A stretch of 64,000 nt of DNA from the NCBI RefSeq assembly GCF_014189455.1, contig NZ_CP050296.1, forward strand, positions 1,426,001 to 1,490,000, given 5' to 3'. The position numbers and the translations under genes are program-made. The stretch is from Mesorhizobium huakuii. GTDB taxonomy: Bacteria > Pseudomonadota > Alphaproteobacteria > Rhizobiales > Rhizobiaceae. Shown one piece after another: positions 45,468 through 54,491 of the stretch; the first letter of the stretch is position 1; the number at the start of each line of letters is the position of its first letter. Under the pieces are notes generated by a model. That model ran no database searches. It had not been told where the DNA came from and was given only the letters and a program-made list of their open reading frames with translations.

Positions 45468-46727
45468 CTAATATCTCCTCTGGCGAACGGTCGCGGGGAT
45501 CGCCTGCGGCGTTCCAGCGACGAGGCACAGGGTCAGACAGAACCACACGATCGGATGGCGGATGATCAGGTGCGGAGCACTGAAGACAGCGATCGAGGCT
45601 ACGAGTGCCACGAGGACGTCCAGTCTCGCACGCCACGCTGACAAGGCGGACGAGCCAAGGATCCACACCAGGGCCAGGACTGAAATCAGGCCGCCCTGAG
45701 TGTAGAGATCGAGGATTGTACTATGGGCTTCGAAAGGCCGCGGCAGAAACTGCTGATTGACAACGGGGGGAGTATCAAGGTGCGGGCCTGGACCGAGACC
45801 CAGGGATCCGGATCCAGCTCCCTTGTTCAATGCCTCCTCCCAGAGGTAGAGGCGAAGTGCCGCGGTTTCCGCGGTCGCTTCCCCGCCCTTGTCCTTGGTG
45901 AGGCTCTTGGCGAAGTCTTCGGCACTGGCGGCCTCGCTGAGAGCGTAAGGCGCCATTGATATGGCCAACGGAAGGAATCCAACGGCGAACAGCAGGGCAA
46001 GTTGCCGTGGAAGGCTGACCTTGCCGCCGTCGCTTGTCAGCCAGGCCCGGACCCGCAGTCCGAGAAGGATCAGGCAAGCCAGGACAGTCGTATAGAGATA
46101 GGTATCGCTCTTTGTCAGCCTTCCGACATAGAAGGTGAGGATCAGGCTGCACAACCCGAGACATCTTCCCCAATGATTGCTTGTGGTCGTGGCAAGATGC
46201 AGGGCCAAGGGACCAAGCAGCGCGCAGTAGAGCGCAAGCTGGTTCGGATTGTCGGACCAACCGCAGAAACGGTCCCAGTACCAGGGATCGACGCCAGACT
46301 GATGGATCCAGCCGAAACCAAGCCCTAGCTGAACGACAAAGCCTGCGCTCGCGACAGCGATCATCCACCAGGCGATACGGCGTAAACGGAGGGCCGCGTT
46401 GGGTTCCGCTGCAGCCAGACAGGTAACGCAGGCCAACAGCACGTACGCCATCGTGTCATGCAACAACGGATCGAGGAACAGTGTGGTCGTTAGAAAGCCG
46501 ATGATAGACCCCACGCCCAGGGTAAGCGTCAGGATCAGCCAGAAACGGGCAAGCTTGGCCAAAGCCGGCGTAGCCTCAAGTCGGCCGCCTGCTAGGATCC
46601 GCGTGATCGACAGCAATATCCAGAGCGAGAGGAACAGTTCGCTGTAGCCGAACGGCAACCCCGGGATGCTGAGTTGCACCGCGTAGGACATCGCGACGCC
46701 GAAGGCCAGGAGCGCATCACGGATCAT
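45468..46727 (-). CDS. O-antigen polymerase/ligase family protein (Wzy-like)
   Basis: 419 residues with about 10-12 hydrophobic segments and one large periplasmic loop (about 270-330) containing KGAGSGSLGLGPGPH and FEAHSTILDLYTQGG, which resembles the G-x-G...H-N-x-x motif region of Wzy/WaaL proteins. It polymerises lipid-linked repeats in the periplasm or ligates them to an acceptor. Next to Wzc-like and glycosyltransferase genes, polymerase is more likely. ATGA-type coupling with the downstream glycosyltransferase is seen: its start overlaps that gene's stop by 4 bp. A six-G run (45765-45770) is intact here. Confidence 0.83.
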   Translation of the reverse strand: MIRDALLAFGVAMSYAVQLSIPGLPFGYSELFLSLWILLSITRILAGGRLEATPALAKLARFWLILTLTLGVGSIIGFLTTTLFLDPLLHDTMAYVLLACVTCLAAAEPNAALRLRRIAWWMIAVASAGFVVQLGLGFGWIHQSGVDPWYWDRFCGWSDNPNQLALYCALLGPLALHLATTTSNHWGRCLGLCSLILTFYVGRLTKSDTYLYTTVLACLILLGLRVRAWLTSDGGKVSLPRQLALLFAVGFLPLAISMAPYALSEAASAEDFAKSLTKDKGGEATAETAALRLYLWEEALNKGAGSGSLGLGPGPHLDTPPVVNQQFLPRPFEAHSTILDLYTQGGLISVLALVWILGSSALSAWRARLDVLVALVASIAVFSAPHLIIRHPIVWFCLTLCLVAGTPQAIPATVRQRRY

Positions 46728-47947
46728 TGCCGCGCCTCACCCAGCCGGGGGTTCCGCGCACCCTCTTCCCTCGAGATCGCGGGCACTGATCGAGCAAGGC
46801 TGCCGCGGTATTTGCCGTCGAGTACGGTCTTGTACAGGTCGCAATACTGGTCGACGACCCACGACAGCGAAAAGCGCTCTCGCACCAGGCCGACGGAACG
46901 GCTGCCCATGATCTTGCCACGGGCGCGGTCGGACAGAACATCGATTATCCTGGATGCGAGGCCATCGGCATCGCGCGGCGCGACGAGGTAGCCATTCCAG
47001 CCATCTTCGACCACGTCATTGCAGCCGGGCATTCTCGAAGCGACGATTGGCAATCCGGACAATCCCGCCTCCAGCAGGACGCGCGGAATCCCCTCGCGAT
47101 ACTGCGTTGGAAACGCGAACAGATCCGCCATGCCAAGCAGGGCCGGAACGTCCCCTCTTGGCCCCAGTGCTATGACATGAGGAGCATATTGCTCGATATC
47201 GGACCTGCTGACCGCAAACGGACCTTCGGAGTCTTGCGGACCGACGAGCACGAAACGCGCGTTGGGCCTCTCGGACAGGACGCGGGGGACCGCCTTGATG
47301 AGGGTGGGGATCCCCTTCTGGCGAGTCAGCCGACCGACAAAGATTATGATCTCGGCCGACTGCAGCCCAAGTTCTTCGCGCATCGTGGTGGCCGAAGGGC
47401 CACGATACCTTGCTGTCGAAAACGCATTCGGGTCGATGCCGGAACTGCGGATCAGCCGCCCTTTGCCGCGCCCCACCAGCCGATAGCGCTCGAAGAAGGC
47501 CTGATCGTCGCGATTCTGGAAGACGGTCATGGCTGTCCAAAGTGACGCCAGCCCCTGAAGGCCGCAAAAGACCGGACGCAGCGCCAGCGCCCGCGGTTCC
47601 CGTGACGAGAATGTCCAGCCAAGCCCATTGATGGTGCGAATGACAGGAACCTGCCCGCGCACGGCCAAAGGGGTCAGGAGGTTGGGCTTGGTGTCGAAAC
47701 TTTGAACGATGTCCGGACGCAGTTCGGACATCAATTTGCGGACTGCGCTGATAGCGCTCCATTCTCCACCGCCACTGGCAAAGCGGTCGAAAGCAAGCCG
47801 GCGATGCGGAATGCCATGGGGTGAAAAGGCGCCTCCGGCATCGCTCGAGACGGCAGTGACCCGAAAGCCCCTTTCACGCAACGCCAGAAGGAACGGGATT
47901 CTAAGCCGGTGATCCTCGCCTCCAACGCAAACCAGATGCGGACTCAT
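46724..47947 (-). CDS. Glycosyltransferase family 4
   Basis: 407 residues, GT-B fold. The C-terminal half has IIIFVGRLTRQKGIPTLIKA (cut as IIIFVGRLTRQKG) and the nucleotide-sugar site FPTQYREGIPRVLLEAGLSG, with the E-x7-E pattern of GT4 retaining enzymes; N-terminal RTINGLGW resembles WcaL/PelF-like donors' partners. ATG with AGGAGGGAC. It is the first gene of the minus-strand run 47947-37563 and would add one sugar of the repeat unit in the cytoplasm. It is the only clear glycosyltransferase besides the initiating enzyme, so others must be encoded elsewhere or the repeat is short. Confidence 0.88.
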   Translation of the reverse strand: MSPHLVCVGGEDHRLRIPFLLALRERGFRVTAVSSDAGGAFSPHGIPHRRLAFDRFASGGGEWSAISAVRKLMSELRPDIVQSFDTKPNLLTPLAVRGQVPVIRTINGLGWTFSSREPRALALRPVFCGLQGLASLWTAMTVFQNRDDQAFFERYRLVGRGKGRLIRSSGIDPNAFSTARYRGPSATTMREELGLQSAEIIIFVGRLTRQKGIPTLIKAVPRVLSERPNARFVLVGPQDSEGPFAVSRSDIEQYAPHVIALGPRGDVPALLGMADLFAFPTQYREGIPRVLLEAGLSGLPIVASRMPGCNDVVEDGWNGYLVAPRDADGLASRIIDVLSDRARGKIMGSRSVGLVRERFSLSWVVDQYCDLYKTVLDGKYRGSLARSVPAISREEGARNPRLGEARQ

Positions 47948-48178
47948 CCCGTCCCTCCTGGATGCCGGCAGTATCCCAATCGCGCAAAACCGCTGGCCCT
48001 ATCTGTTTCCATGGCCCGGTTTCATCGCCCCTGCACACACAACACCCAAGTCCACGCTAGGAGCAGGCCTTCGCGCTGTCCTCGTCTGTTTGAATGAAGC
48101 AGGTGTTGGACGATACGGCGATGCACCGGTCGCTGCCATTGGATCGATGACTTCGGCTGGAAATCATTCGTTCTAACG

Positions 48179-51010
48179 ATGTCAGGACCAGCATGGTCGC
48201 TTACGACATTGCAAAGCCGGTCAGCAAAACAGGGGGTCGTGTTGGAAACGTCGGGACGCCCGCGTTCAGAAGGCTGGTTTCCACGCGCCTTGCCGTCCAT
48301 TGGCGGACTGACAACAGACCGGGTTATTGCGATAGCTCGCAACAACGGCCTTCCGGACGACTTCACATGGAAACCGGCATCCACCCGTCCTCTTGACATG
48401 GACGGACCGACCAGCCGCCTCTTCCCACGGATGGGCGACGACTTCTCCGAAAAATCGGCGTTCTTTCACCTGGAGCGGATCGTCGAAAAATACCCGGACA
48501 AGATCGCGATCAGTGACGGCTCTACGTCCCTCAGCTTTTCGGAACTGCTTAGCGCAGTCCAAAACCTGGCGGTTGCGATTGCTGGCTCGGCCCCACCGGG
48601 CAAGGCGGTCGGGCTTCTAATCGGAAATACCCTCTGGTATCCGGTGGCTATGCTCGCCGCCATGCGGGCTGGCAGGCCCGCCGTGCCGTTGAACCCCCGG
48701 GATCCGTTTCAGCGCCTCGCTGCAATTGCCACCAGCGCACGGCTGGCCGCGATCGTCAGGCCAGGGCCGGGCAAGCCGGCCGGCTGGCCGGATGCCTCCT
48801 CACTTGAATGGATCGATGCGGCAAGTTGCATGGCCGCGACGCAGGATGGCAGCTTGCCGGCGTTGCCGTCCGAAGTGTCGGTCGATGCCCCGGCAATCGT
48901 TCTCTACACGTCAGGCAGCACCGGGGCGCCGAAGGGCGTCGTGAACAGCCAGCGGGCGATCCTCCAACGCGTTCAGCAATATGTGGATGCCTGCCACTTC
49001 GGTCTCGACGACGTGTTCATGCCGCTGACCGGGCCGGCGACGATCGCTGGGTGCCGCGAGATGATGACCCCGATGCTGTGCGGCGCCACACTGTACCTCT
49101 CCGACATCGAAAGCGCCGGCATTCGCGCCGTCCGTGAAAATTTCGAGAAATGGCGGGTAACGGTCGTCTATCTCGTGCCGGCGCTGCTGCGTGTGTTGAT
49201 GAATGGTGCCGCGCCCAATGCATTCTCTTCCCTGCGGATCGTGCGGGTCGGCGGAGAAAAGATCCTGTGGTCCGACATCGATCGGCTCCGCGACAACGTT
49301 CCCGAGTCCTGCCTTGTCCAGATCAGCTATTCGTCCACGGAAACGATTGGCACGCAATGGTTCCTGCCGAGGGACTACCCGGAACGAGGCGCAACGGTCC
49401 CGGTTGGCTTCGTCCTACCCGGCATCGAATACACCGTCGTGGATGAGAACGCATGCGAGGTCGCCCCGGGTGATGAAGGAGAGTTGCTGATCAGAGGCAA
49501 CTACACCACGCTCGGCTATTGGACGGATGGGGAAAACGTCCCTCTTCAGGCGAACTCCGGCAATCCCCGGCTTCGAACCTTCGCAACGGGCGATCTGGTC
49601 AAGGTCGACGATACCGGAATGATGTGGATCGTCGGGCGAAAGGGACGCCAGATCAAAATAAACGGAAGACGGGTCGAACCGGCCGAGCTGGAACTCGTCC
49701 TGCGCCGGGCGCCTCAGGTGAATGATGCCGTTGCGGTGGTGACGGATGCGAACGAACTGGTGGCTTTTGTCGTCCCCGCAAAACCAGGCGGAAGCGAGTT
49801 CATTGCTGAAGTGCGCGAGATGATCAGGACGGCTCTGCCGCCGGCGGTCCATCCAACGCGACTGCATAGCATTGCCGAGATACCGCAGCTCAAGGGCGGC
49901 AAGGTCGACAGTGTCAAGCTGCGGGAACTGGATCGCGCACTGAACGCGCAAGACGCCCAGAACACGCCCATCGCCCGGCAGGCGGCGGACCCGCTTGATA
50001 TCGAAGGCACCGCTGCGGCCGTATGGGAGAGGATACTCCCGGGTAAAAGGGCAACTGGCAGCCGCTGGGACGATGCCGGTGGCGATTCATTGAAGCTGCT
50101 GCAATTCGTCATGGAGCTTGAGACGGCTCTGGGGCGGGAACTTAACCTGGACGCATTCACTGTCGGGATGAGCTTTACCGATGTCGTCAGGGCAGCCTCT
50201 CCGGGGCAAGACACGACCAGCGCGCTTGTCGAGGCCTCCGACCCGAGGCCCGTTTTGTTCATCGTGCCCGGATCGATCGGCTATGGCCCAAGCCTGGCGG
50301 CCTTCGGTGCCGAGATGGGCAATGTCGCCAAGGTTGTTGCCGTGCGCTACGGTGATCTGAACGATCTGCTGAGGGGACATGGCACGATACCGCAAATGGT
50401 GGATGCGGTTGTCGACCAGATCAACCAGGTCCAGCCTGATGGCAATGTGAAGCTGATCGGCTACTCGCTTGGCGGCGGCGTCGCGTTCGAGGTTGCCGCA
50501 AAACTTGTTGCCGCCGGTCGGGCGGTGACGTTCCTAGGAATTCTCGACACCAATATCGGGCCCGGGCAGCACAATTACCGTGAAACTCTTGCACGGACCA
50601 TTCAGCGCATCCACGCGCATAGAGTGACGGTGGATCGCATGACTTTGCGGGCTCTGGCAAAATTGTTTGCCCAATTTGGTGCCGAGGCTGTGCTCGCGAG
50701 GAGCATCGACTGGCTGAAATGGCGGGCCCTCGCCAGAACGCGATTCATTTTGCGCCTCGAGCTCGAAGAAATCCTGCGGATGCGGGCATTTGGCCAATGG
50801 CTCGCGCAACCGAAGCCCGCATTGCCGATTACCGCCACCTTGTTTCGGTGCAGGCGCACAGGCGTTCCGACAGACCTTGGCTGGAGCCCTTTCGTTACCG
50901 GCTTGAACATAGTCCCGATCGTCGGCGGGCACCTGGACATGCTCGTTGAACCCCATCTCAGCCACAACCGTCCGTTGATAGAAAGGGCCCTTCTGATGAG
51001 TGGCGCATAG
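48179..51010 (+). CDS. NRPS-like synthetase: adenylation-carrier-thioesterase (A-PCP-TE)
   Basis: 943 residues, intact. Adenylation motifs: TSGSTGAPKG near residue 244, SYSSTETIG, FATGDLVKVDDTGMMWIVGR and KINGRRVEPAE, with A10 lysine in GGKVD near 575. The carrier serine is in DDAGGDSLKLL near 635, and the thioesterase has GYSLGG near 761 and HLDML near 916. There is no condensation domain. It activates one acid, loads it on its own carrier and releases or transfers it. It is a full-length paralogue of the split gene at 13626-16374; VNSQRA, QYVDACH and LTGPATIAGCRE are shared. The first ~75 residues are not matched there, so the true start may be downstream (for example 48398). Confidence 0.87.
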   Translation: MSGPAWSLTTLQSRSAKQGVVLETSGRPRSEGWFPRALPSIGGLTTDRVIAIARNNGLPDDFTWKPASTRPLDMDGPTSRLFPRMGDDFSEKSAFFHLERIVEKYPDKIAISDGSTSLSFSELLSAVQNLAVAIAGSAPPGKAVGLLIGNTLWYPVAMLAAMRAGRPAVPLNPRDPFQRLAAIATSARLAAIVRPGPGKPAGWPDASSLEWIDAASCMAATQDGSLPALPSEVSVDAPAIVLYTSGSTGAPKGVVNSQRAILQRVQQYVDACHFGLDDVFMPLTGPATIAGCREMMTPMLCGATLYLSDIESAGIRAVRENFEKWRVTVVYLVPALLRVLMNGAAPNAFSSLRIVRVGGEKILWSDIDRLRDNVPESCLVQISYSSTETIGTQWFLPRDYPERGATVPVGFVLPGIEYTVVDENACEVAPGDEGELLIRGNYTTLGYWTDGENVPLQANSGNPRLRTFATGDLVKVDDTGMMWIVGRKGRQIKINGRRVEPAELELVLRRAPQVNDAVAVVTDANELVAFVVPAKPGGSEFIAEVREMIRTALPPAVHPTRLHSIAEIPQLKGGKVDSVKLRELDRALNAQDAQNTPIARQAADPLDIEGTAAAVWERILPGKRATGSRWDDAGGDSLKLLQFVMELETALGRELNLDAFTVGMSFTDVVRAASPGQDTTSALVEASDPRPVLFIVPGSIGYGPSLAAFGAEMGNVAKVVAVRYGDLNDLLRGHGTIPQMVDAVVDQINQVQPDGNVKLIGYSLGGGVAFEVAAKLVAAGRAVTFLGILDTNIGPGQHNYRETLARTIQRIHAHRVTVDRMTLRALAKLFAQFGAEAVLARSIDWLKWRALARTRFILRLELEEILRMRAFGQWLAQPKPALPITATLFRCRRTGVPTDLGWSPFVTGLNIVPIVGGHLDMLVEPHLSHNRPLIERALLMSGA

Positions 51011-51234
51011 CAAATAGACGGTCGCCATTCGCGCTCCACAGTCCTGCGTGGAATGCCAGAAATCATTGGATAGTCTATAAGCCTCGGAGGCAAGCTGGCC
51101 GGCCGAGCCGGTAGCGTTTTCTTCACGATGATCAAAGATTCTATCAACAGGCGCCGGTATGTGATTTGTCTCTAATGTATCCTTTCCCGTAGGCAGGTGT
51201 GGGGCACCTACCGAATCGGACGAAGGATATTTGC

Positions 51235-52734
51235 ATGACAACCCTCCACTACGCCTCGGGTGGGTCGGCCTCCGAGGTCGCAACCGCCGGATTCAATCTC
51301 GTCGACGTTTCATCCGTGGACGAACTCAACGCCTTGCCAGCCGGCACGAAAGGTCTGGTCTGGCTCAATGAAGCCAATGGCGCAACGTCGTCTTTCATCC
51401 AGAAAGTCACGCCCTTCATCGACAATCCGAAGGTGTTTGGCTTCTTCCTCGTCGATGAGCCGGACCCGACCGGCCAATGGGGAACCTATGCCACCGCCGC
51501 GGATCTGAAGGCGGAATCCGACTGGATCCACACCAACCTGCCCGGCGCCAAGACCTTCATCACCATGATGAACATGGGGTCTTCCGCAAATCCCGATTTT
51601 TCAAACACTTTTAATCCTGCCAACACGCATATCGACTATTACGGCGTGGATCCCTACCCGGTGCGTACCGGCACAAGCACGGTCGACTACAACATGATCG
51701 ACAGGAGCGTGGCCGCGGCTGTCGCCTCGGGCATCCCGGTCAGCCAGATCGTTCCGGTTTACCAGACGTTTGGGGGCGGCAGTTTCACAACCGATACGGG
51801 CGGCCAATATGTCCTTCCCACCGTCGCCCAGGAACAGACCATGTTGGACCACTGGGCCAAGGTGGCGCCATCGCCCGCCTTCGACTATGCCTATGCTTGG
51901 GGTTCTCAACAGGGCGACACCGCGCTTGGCAACTCGTCGGCGCTGCAGGCCCTCTTCCTTCAGCACAACCAGAGCACGACCAGCACGCCTTCGACCGGCG
52001 ATACGACTGGCAGCATTGTGCCGCCGACCAGCACCGTGCCCCCGGTCAGCACCGTGCCCCCGGTCAGCACTGCGCCTTCGACCAGCGATCACACTTTCTA
52101 TGGCACGGGCGGCGCGGATGTGCTTCACGGCACCACCGGCGTCGACACGTTGATCGGTGGTGGCTACAACGACACCTATTATGTCAACAACGCCGCCGAC
52201 AAGGTGGTGGAACTGCCGGGCGGCGGCAACGATACCGTGCTGGCGTCGGTGAGTTATGTATTGTCGGCCGGGTCGGAGATCGAACATCTCGCCACCACGA
52301 ACAAGTCCGACACCTCCCCCATCAATCTCAAAGGAAACGAGTTCTCCCAAACCGTAGATGGCAATGCCGGCAACAACTACATCAACGGCGGTGGCGGGAA
52401 AGACGTTCTCACGGGAAATGGGGGCGCGGATGTCTTTGTCTTCAAATCCGCCCTCAATACCAGCAATGTCGACAAGATCACCGACTTCAATGTGGCCCAG
52501 GACAAGATCCTGCTCGACCACACTGTGTTTGCCGGCCTTCAAGGCAGCACCCTTTCCACCTCGGAATTCCACGTCGGCAGGGGTGCGCATGACAGCAGCG
52601 ACCACATCATCTACAACAGTTCGACCGGCGCTCTCTCTTACGACGCCGATGGCGCAGGCGGCGCACACCAGATCCAGTTTGCCACTCTTGCTCCGCACCT
52701 GGCGTTGACGGCGTCTTCGTTCCTCGTAATGTGA
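51235..52734 (+). CDS. RTX-tailed secreted glycanase-like protein
   Basis: 499 residues from MTTLHYASGG; the ATG at 51235 follows GAAGGAT. Residues 1-245 resemble a TIM-barrel glycoside hydrolase (FFLVDEP with an acidic pair, DYYGVDPYP, YAYAWGSQ). A Thr/Pro/Ser linker with duplicated PPVST units follows. The C-terminal third has glycine-Asp nonapeptide-type RTX repeats (GTGGADVLHG, GVDTLIGGG, GGGGKDVLTGNGGADVF) that bind calcium, and ends ASSFLVM, a hydrophobic type I signal. No N-terminal signal peptide. It is probably exported by the system at 21471-24595 to trim the polysaccharide, as PlyA/ExsH do in other rhizobia. Catalysis is inferred. Confidence 0.82.
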   Translation: MTTLHYASGGSASEVATAGFNLVDVSSVDELNALPAGTKGLVWLNEANGATSSFIQKVTPFIDNPKVFGFFLVDEPDPTGQWGTYATAADLKAESDWIHTNLPGAKTFITMMNMGSSANPDFSNTFNPANTHIDYYGVDPYPVRTGTSTVDYNMIDRSVAAAVASGIPVSQIVPVYQTFGGGSFTTDTGGQYVLPTVAQEQTMLDHWAKVAPSPAFDYAYAWGSQQGDTALGNSSALQALFLQHNQSTTSTPSTGDTTGSIVPPTSTVPPVSTVPPVSTAPSTSDHTFYGTGGADVLHGTTGVDTLIGGGYNDTYYVNNAADKVVELPGGGNDTVLASVSYVLSAGSEIEHLATTNKSDTSPINLKGNEFSQTVDGNAGNNYINGGGGKDVLTGNGGADVFVFKSALNTSNVDKITDFNVAQDKILLDHTVFAGLQGSTLSTSEFHVGRGAHDSSDHIIYNSSTGALSYDADGAGGAHQIQFATLAPHLALTASSFLVM

Positions 52735-52743
52735 GCCTTGGGG

Positions 52744-52780
52744 AACGTCAGGCCCTGATCACAAGGGTCTGACGTTTTCT
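52744..52780 (+). terminator. Rho-independent terminator of the RTX glycanase gene
   Basis: AACGTCAG (52744-52751) pairs with CTGACGTT (52769-52776), extended inward by GCCCT/AGGGT, with loop GATCACA and TTCT-rich sequence after the stem. It lies 10 bp past the stop codon and is the cleanest terminator in the window. Confidence 0.85.
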
Positions 52781-52829
52781 TGAACATACCCCGGCGGAAC
52801 GAAATCGCTCCAGCGCGCATTAGTCCGTC

Positions 52830-53042
52830 ATGAGCGCTCGGGGCATCGAATTTCTGCAGAAATGGGTGGAGGATAATGTTCCACCCTTTTCGAACCACGA
52901 TCCGGCCCTTGCGGCGAAACTCGCCGACCAGGTGACGGCGGACGCCATCAAGGCGGGAATTCGCCCCGAGGAAATCTCGGAAGAAGTCGGAAGCATGCTG
53001 TCCACCATGCTTGAATTGCTCGATCATCGCGACACTGAATGA
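52830..53042 (+). CDS. DUF768-type small protein
   Basis: 70 residues: MSARGIEFLQKWVEDNV, then an acidic helical body with AADAIKAGI-like text (VTADAIKAGIRPEEISEE) and a terminal LLDHRDTE. This matches the small DUF768 family that I know chiefly from Mesorhizobium, where several copies occur per genome. Function is unknown; the protein is soluble and all-helical by composition. It stands alone after the glycanase terminator. Confidence 0.72.
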   Translation: MSARGIEFLQKWVEDNVPPFSNHDPALAAKLADQVTADAIKAGIRPEEISEEVGSMLSTMLELLDHRDTE

Positions 53043-53463
53043 TTGCGCATCCGGCCGCGTCGACAACGGGAGAGCCTGAAGTCTGCTTGGATTTATTTCT
53101 ACCTGTTGTGGCCCTGACGGGCCGCAAGCTCTTGCCCAGCATGCCAAGCGAGGCGATGATCCGGACAGGTGCCCGCACCGTACTGTCCCCTACCTCGCTG
53201 AGCCGATCTTGCAGAACTTCCGCCGGGCGATGCGGGAAAAATAGCCGGCCGGCGGAGTGCGGTTACTCGCCCAATATGACCCCGGATGCCACTATCTGTG
53301 CCGTGCGCTCGGTCAGTTTTCCGCGTTTCACAAGCGTAGGTTTGACGTAGGTCTTCTTCATCATCACGATCCGCTGGCAATGGCACCGGGACTAAACGAC
53401 TTCGGCACGCCAACGTTCCATGGGACCAGCGGCGGCTGGCTTCGAAGGCAGCCGCCCTTCCCT
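53043..53463. other. Intergenic region, no gene seen
   Basis: 421 bp between the DUF768 gene and the convergent IalB gene. Short ORFs exist on both strands but none shows domain-like sequence or a ribosome site, and no clear hairpin was noted. It contains the downstream end of the adhesin operon. Confidence 0.4.
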
Positions 53464-54000
53464 TCACCGTGCGCTCAACGCCACCATGCGGTCGAGCGCC
53501 GCTGTCAGGCCGTGCAGCGACACCGGGAATGTCAGCGGCGTCTCCGCGTCTGTCGTGACATTGAGCTTCAGCACCTCGCCTCCCCTCAGCTTTCCAAGCA
53601 CCGAACGGTCAATGGAGAACACCGCGATGCAACCCGTTGGCAGGCAGGTCCTGAAGCGCTGCGGAGACAAGGGCGGCTGATCGTCGATCTGGAGCGTCAC
53701 GCCGGAATCAAGCAAGATGCCGAAGGGCAGAAGCAAGGTAGCCATCGTCGACCCGTCCGGGCGTCTCTGTATCTCCACGGCGAGGAGCCTTTGGCCGTTC
53801 TTCTGGACCTGGTCCTGCGAAAGCGAGCAAACCCTCGCATTCTCCTGGACAGAGCAAGCCACGCTCCAGTCCTGGTAGACTTCGCGCAGCGATGACGGGC
53901 CATCTGGAACAGCCGCCACCTGTTGCTGTGCCGATGCGGGCGACATCCATGAAAATGCGATTGCCCCCCATGCGCAGGCGGCCTTGAGGCCACGCTTCAT
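53464..54000 (-). CDS. Invasion-associated locus B (IalB) family protein, copy 2
   Basis: About 178 residues from MKRGLKAACA. A signal peptide ends at PASAQ. The body shows the IalB pattern: YQDWSVACSVQENARVCSL near the N-terminus, PFGILLDSGVTLQIDD, the CLPTGC pair and a final GLTAALDRM helix. IalB proteins are small periplasmic or outer-membrane proteins associated with host-cell invasion in Bartonella and found widely in rhizobia, with unclear molecular role. Its start overlaps the upstream DUF4189 gene stop (ATGA). It is the last gene of the operon led by the adhesin. Confidence 0.85.
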   Translation of the reverse strand: MKRGLKAACAWGAIAFSWMSPASAQQQVAAVPDGPSSLREVYQDWSVACSVQENARVCSLSQDQVQKNGQRLLAVEIQRRPDGSTMATLLLPFGILLDSGVTLQIDDQPPLSPQRFRTCLPTGCIAVFSIDRSVLGKLRGGEVLKLNVTTDAETPLTFPVSLHGLTAALDRMVALSAR

Positions 54001-54459
54001 GTGCAGACCCATTCACGGATCTTGCATTTGCTACCCGACGCCTGGCAGGCCTGCAAAGCGAGGTCTTCGGCTTCCCGGCGAGTCTCGGCCGAGTTCACAC
54101 CCCAGGGCGTGAAACGGTTCTCGACCTTGTCGGCCACGGCGAGCGCGCCGCAGTGCTTGTAGGGGGAAGCCGGTCTCGTCGTCATCGTTCCAATGGCGAT
54201 GGTTGCGGAAGACGGTGACGACGTTGCAGGCCTTTCCGCCGGCGTTCTCGCAATATTTCTGCGCGATGTCCTTCGCCTCCTGCCGCTTGTCCGCGCCCCA
54301 GAAGAAGCCGTATTTGCTATCGGCCTGCGAATAGGCGATGGCCGCCCAGATGCCTTTTTCCTGCTGCTGCGGCTCCGACGGTGCCACCAGGTCGGCCGAG
54401 ACGACTTGTCCGCTCCACAACAAGGTCAAGCCCAAAACTGCCAAAGCCCGCAATCCCAT
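53997..54459 (-). pseudogene. DUF4189 domain protein, frameshifted as read
   Basis: The first frame from MGLRALAVLG has a signal peptide (to VVSADL) and IWAAIAYSQADSKYGFFWG, EAKDIAQKYCENAGGKAC and NVVTVFRNHRHWNDDD, then runs into Arg-rich nonsense. The second frame supplies PYKHCGALAVADKVENRF, ETRREAEDLALQACQ and CKIREWVCT, the expected DUF4189 end. They join at G5 (plus strand 54162-54166; C5 in the coding strand) after removing one base, giving ETGFPYKHCG and 153 or so residues from this start. A secreted Cys-rich protein is predicted. It is between the anchored protein gene and the second IalB. Confidence 0.8.
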
Positions 54460-54491
54460 GGTCGGCACCCCTTTCCTTGATCCCACTCGCC

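Noticed and set aside
48179..51010. Typical multimodular NRPS with condensation domain
   Set aside because: No HHxxxDG condensation motif is present; the architecture is A-PCP-TE only.
53043..53463. Possible gene remnant between DUF768 and IalB
   Set aside because: None of the six frames gives a convincing domain or ribosome site.
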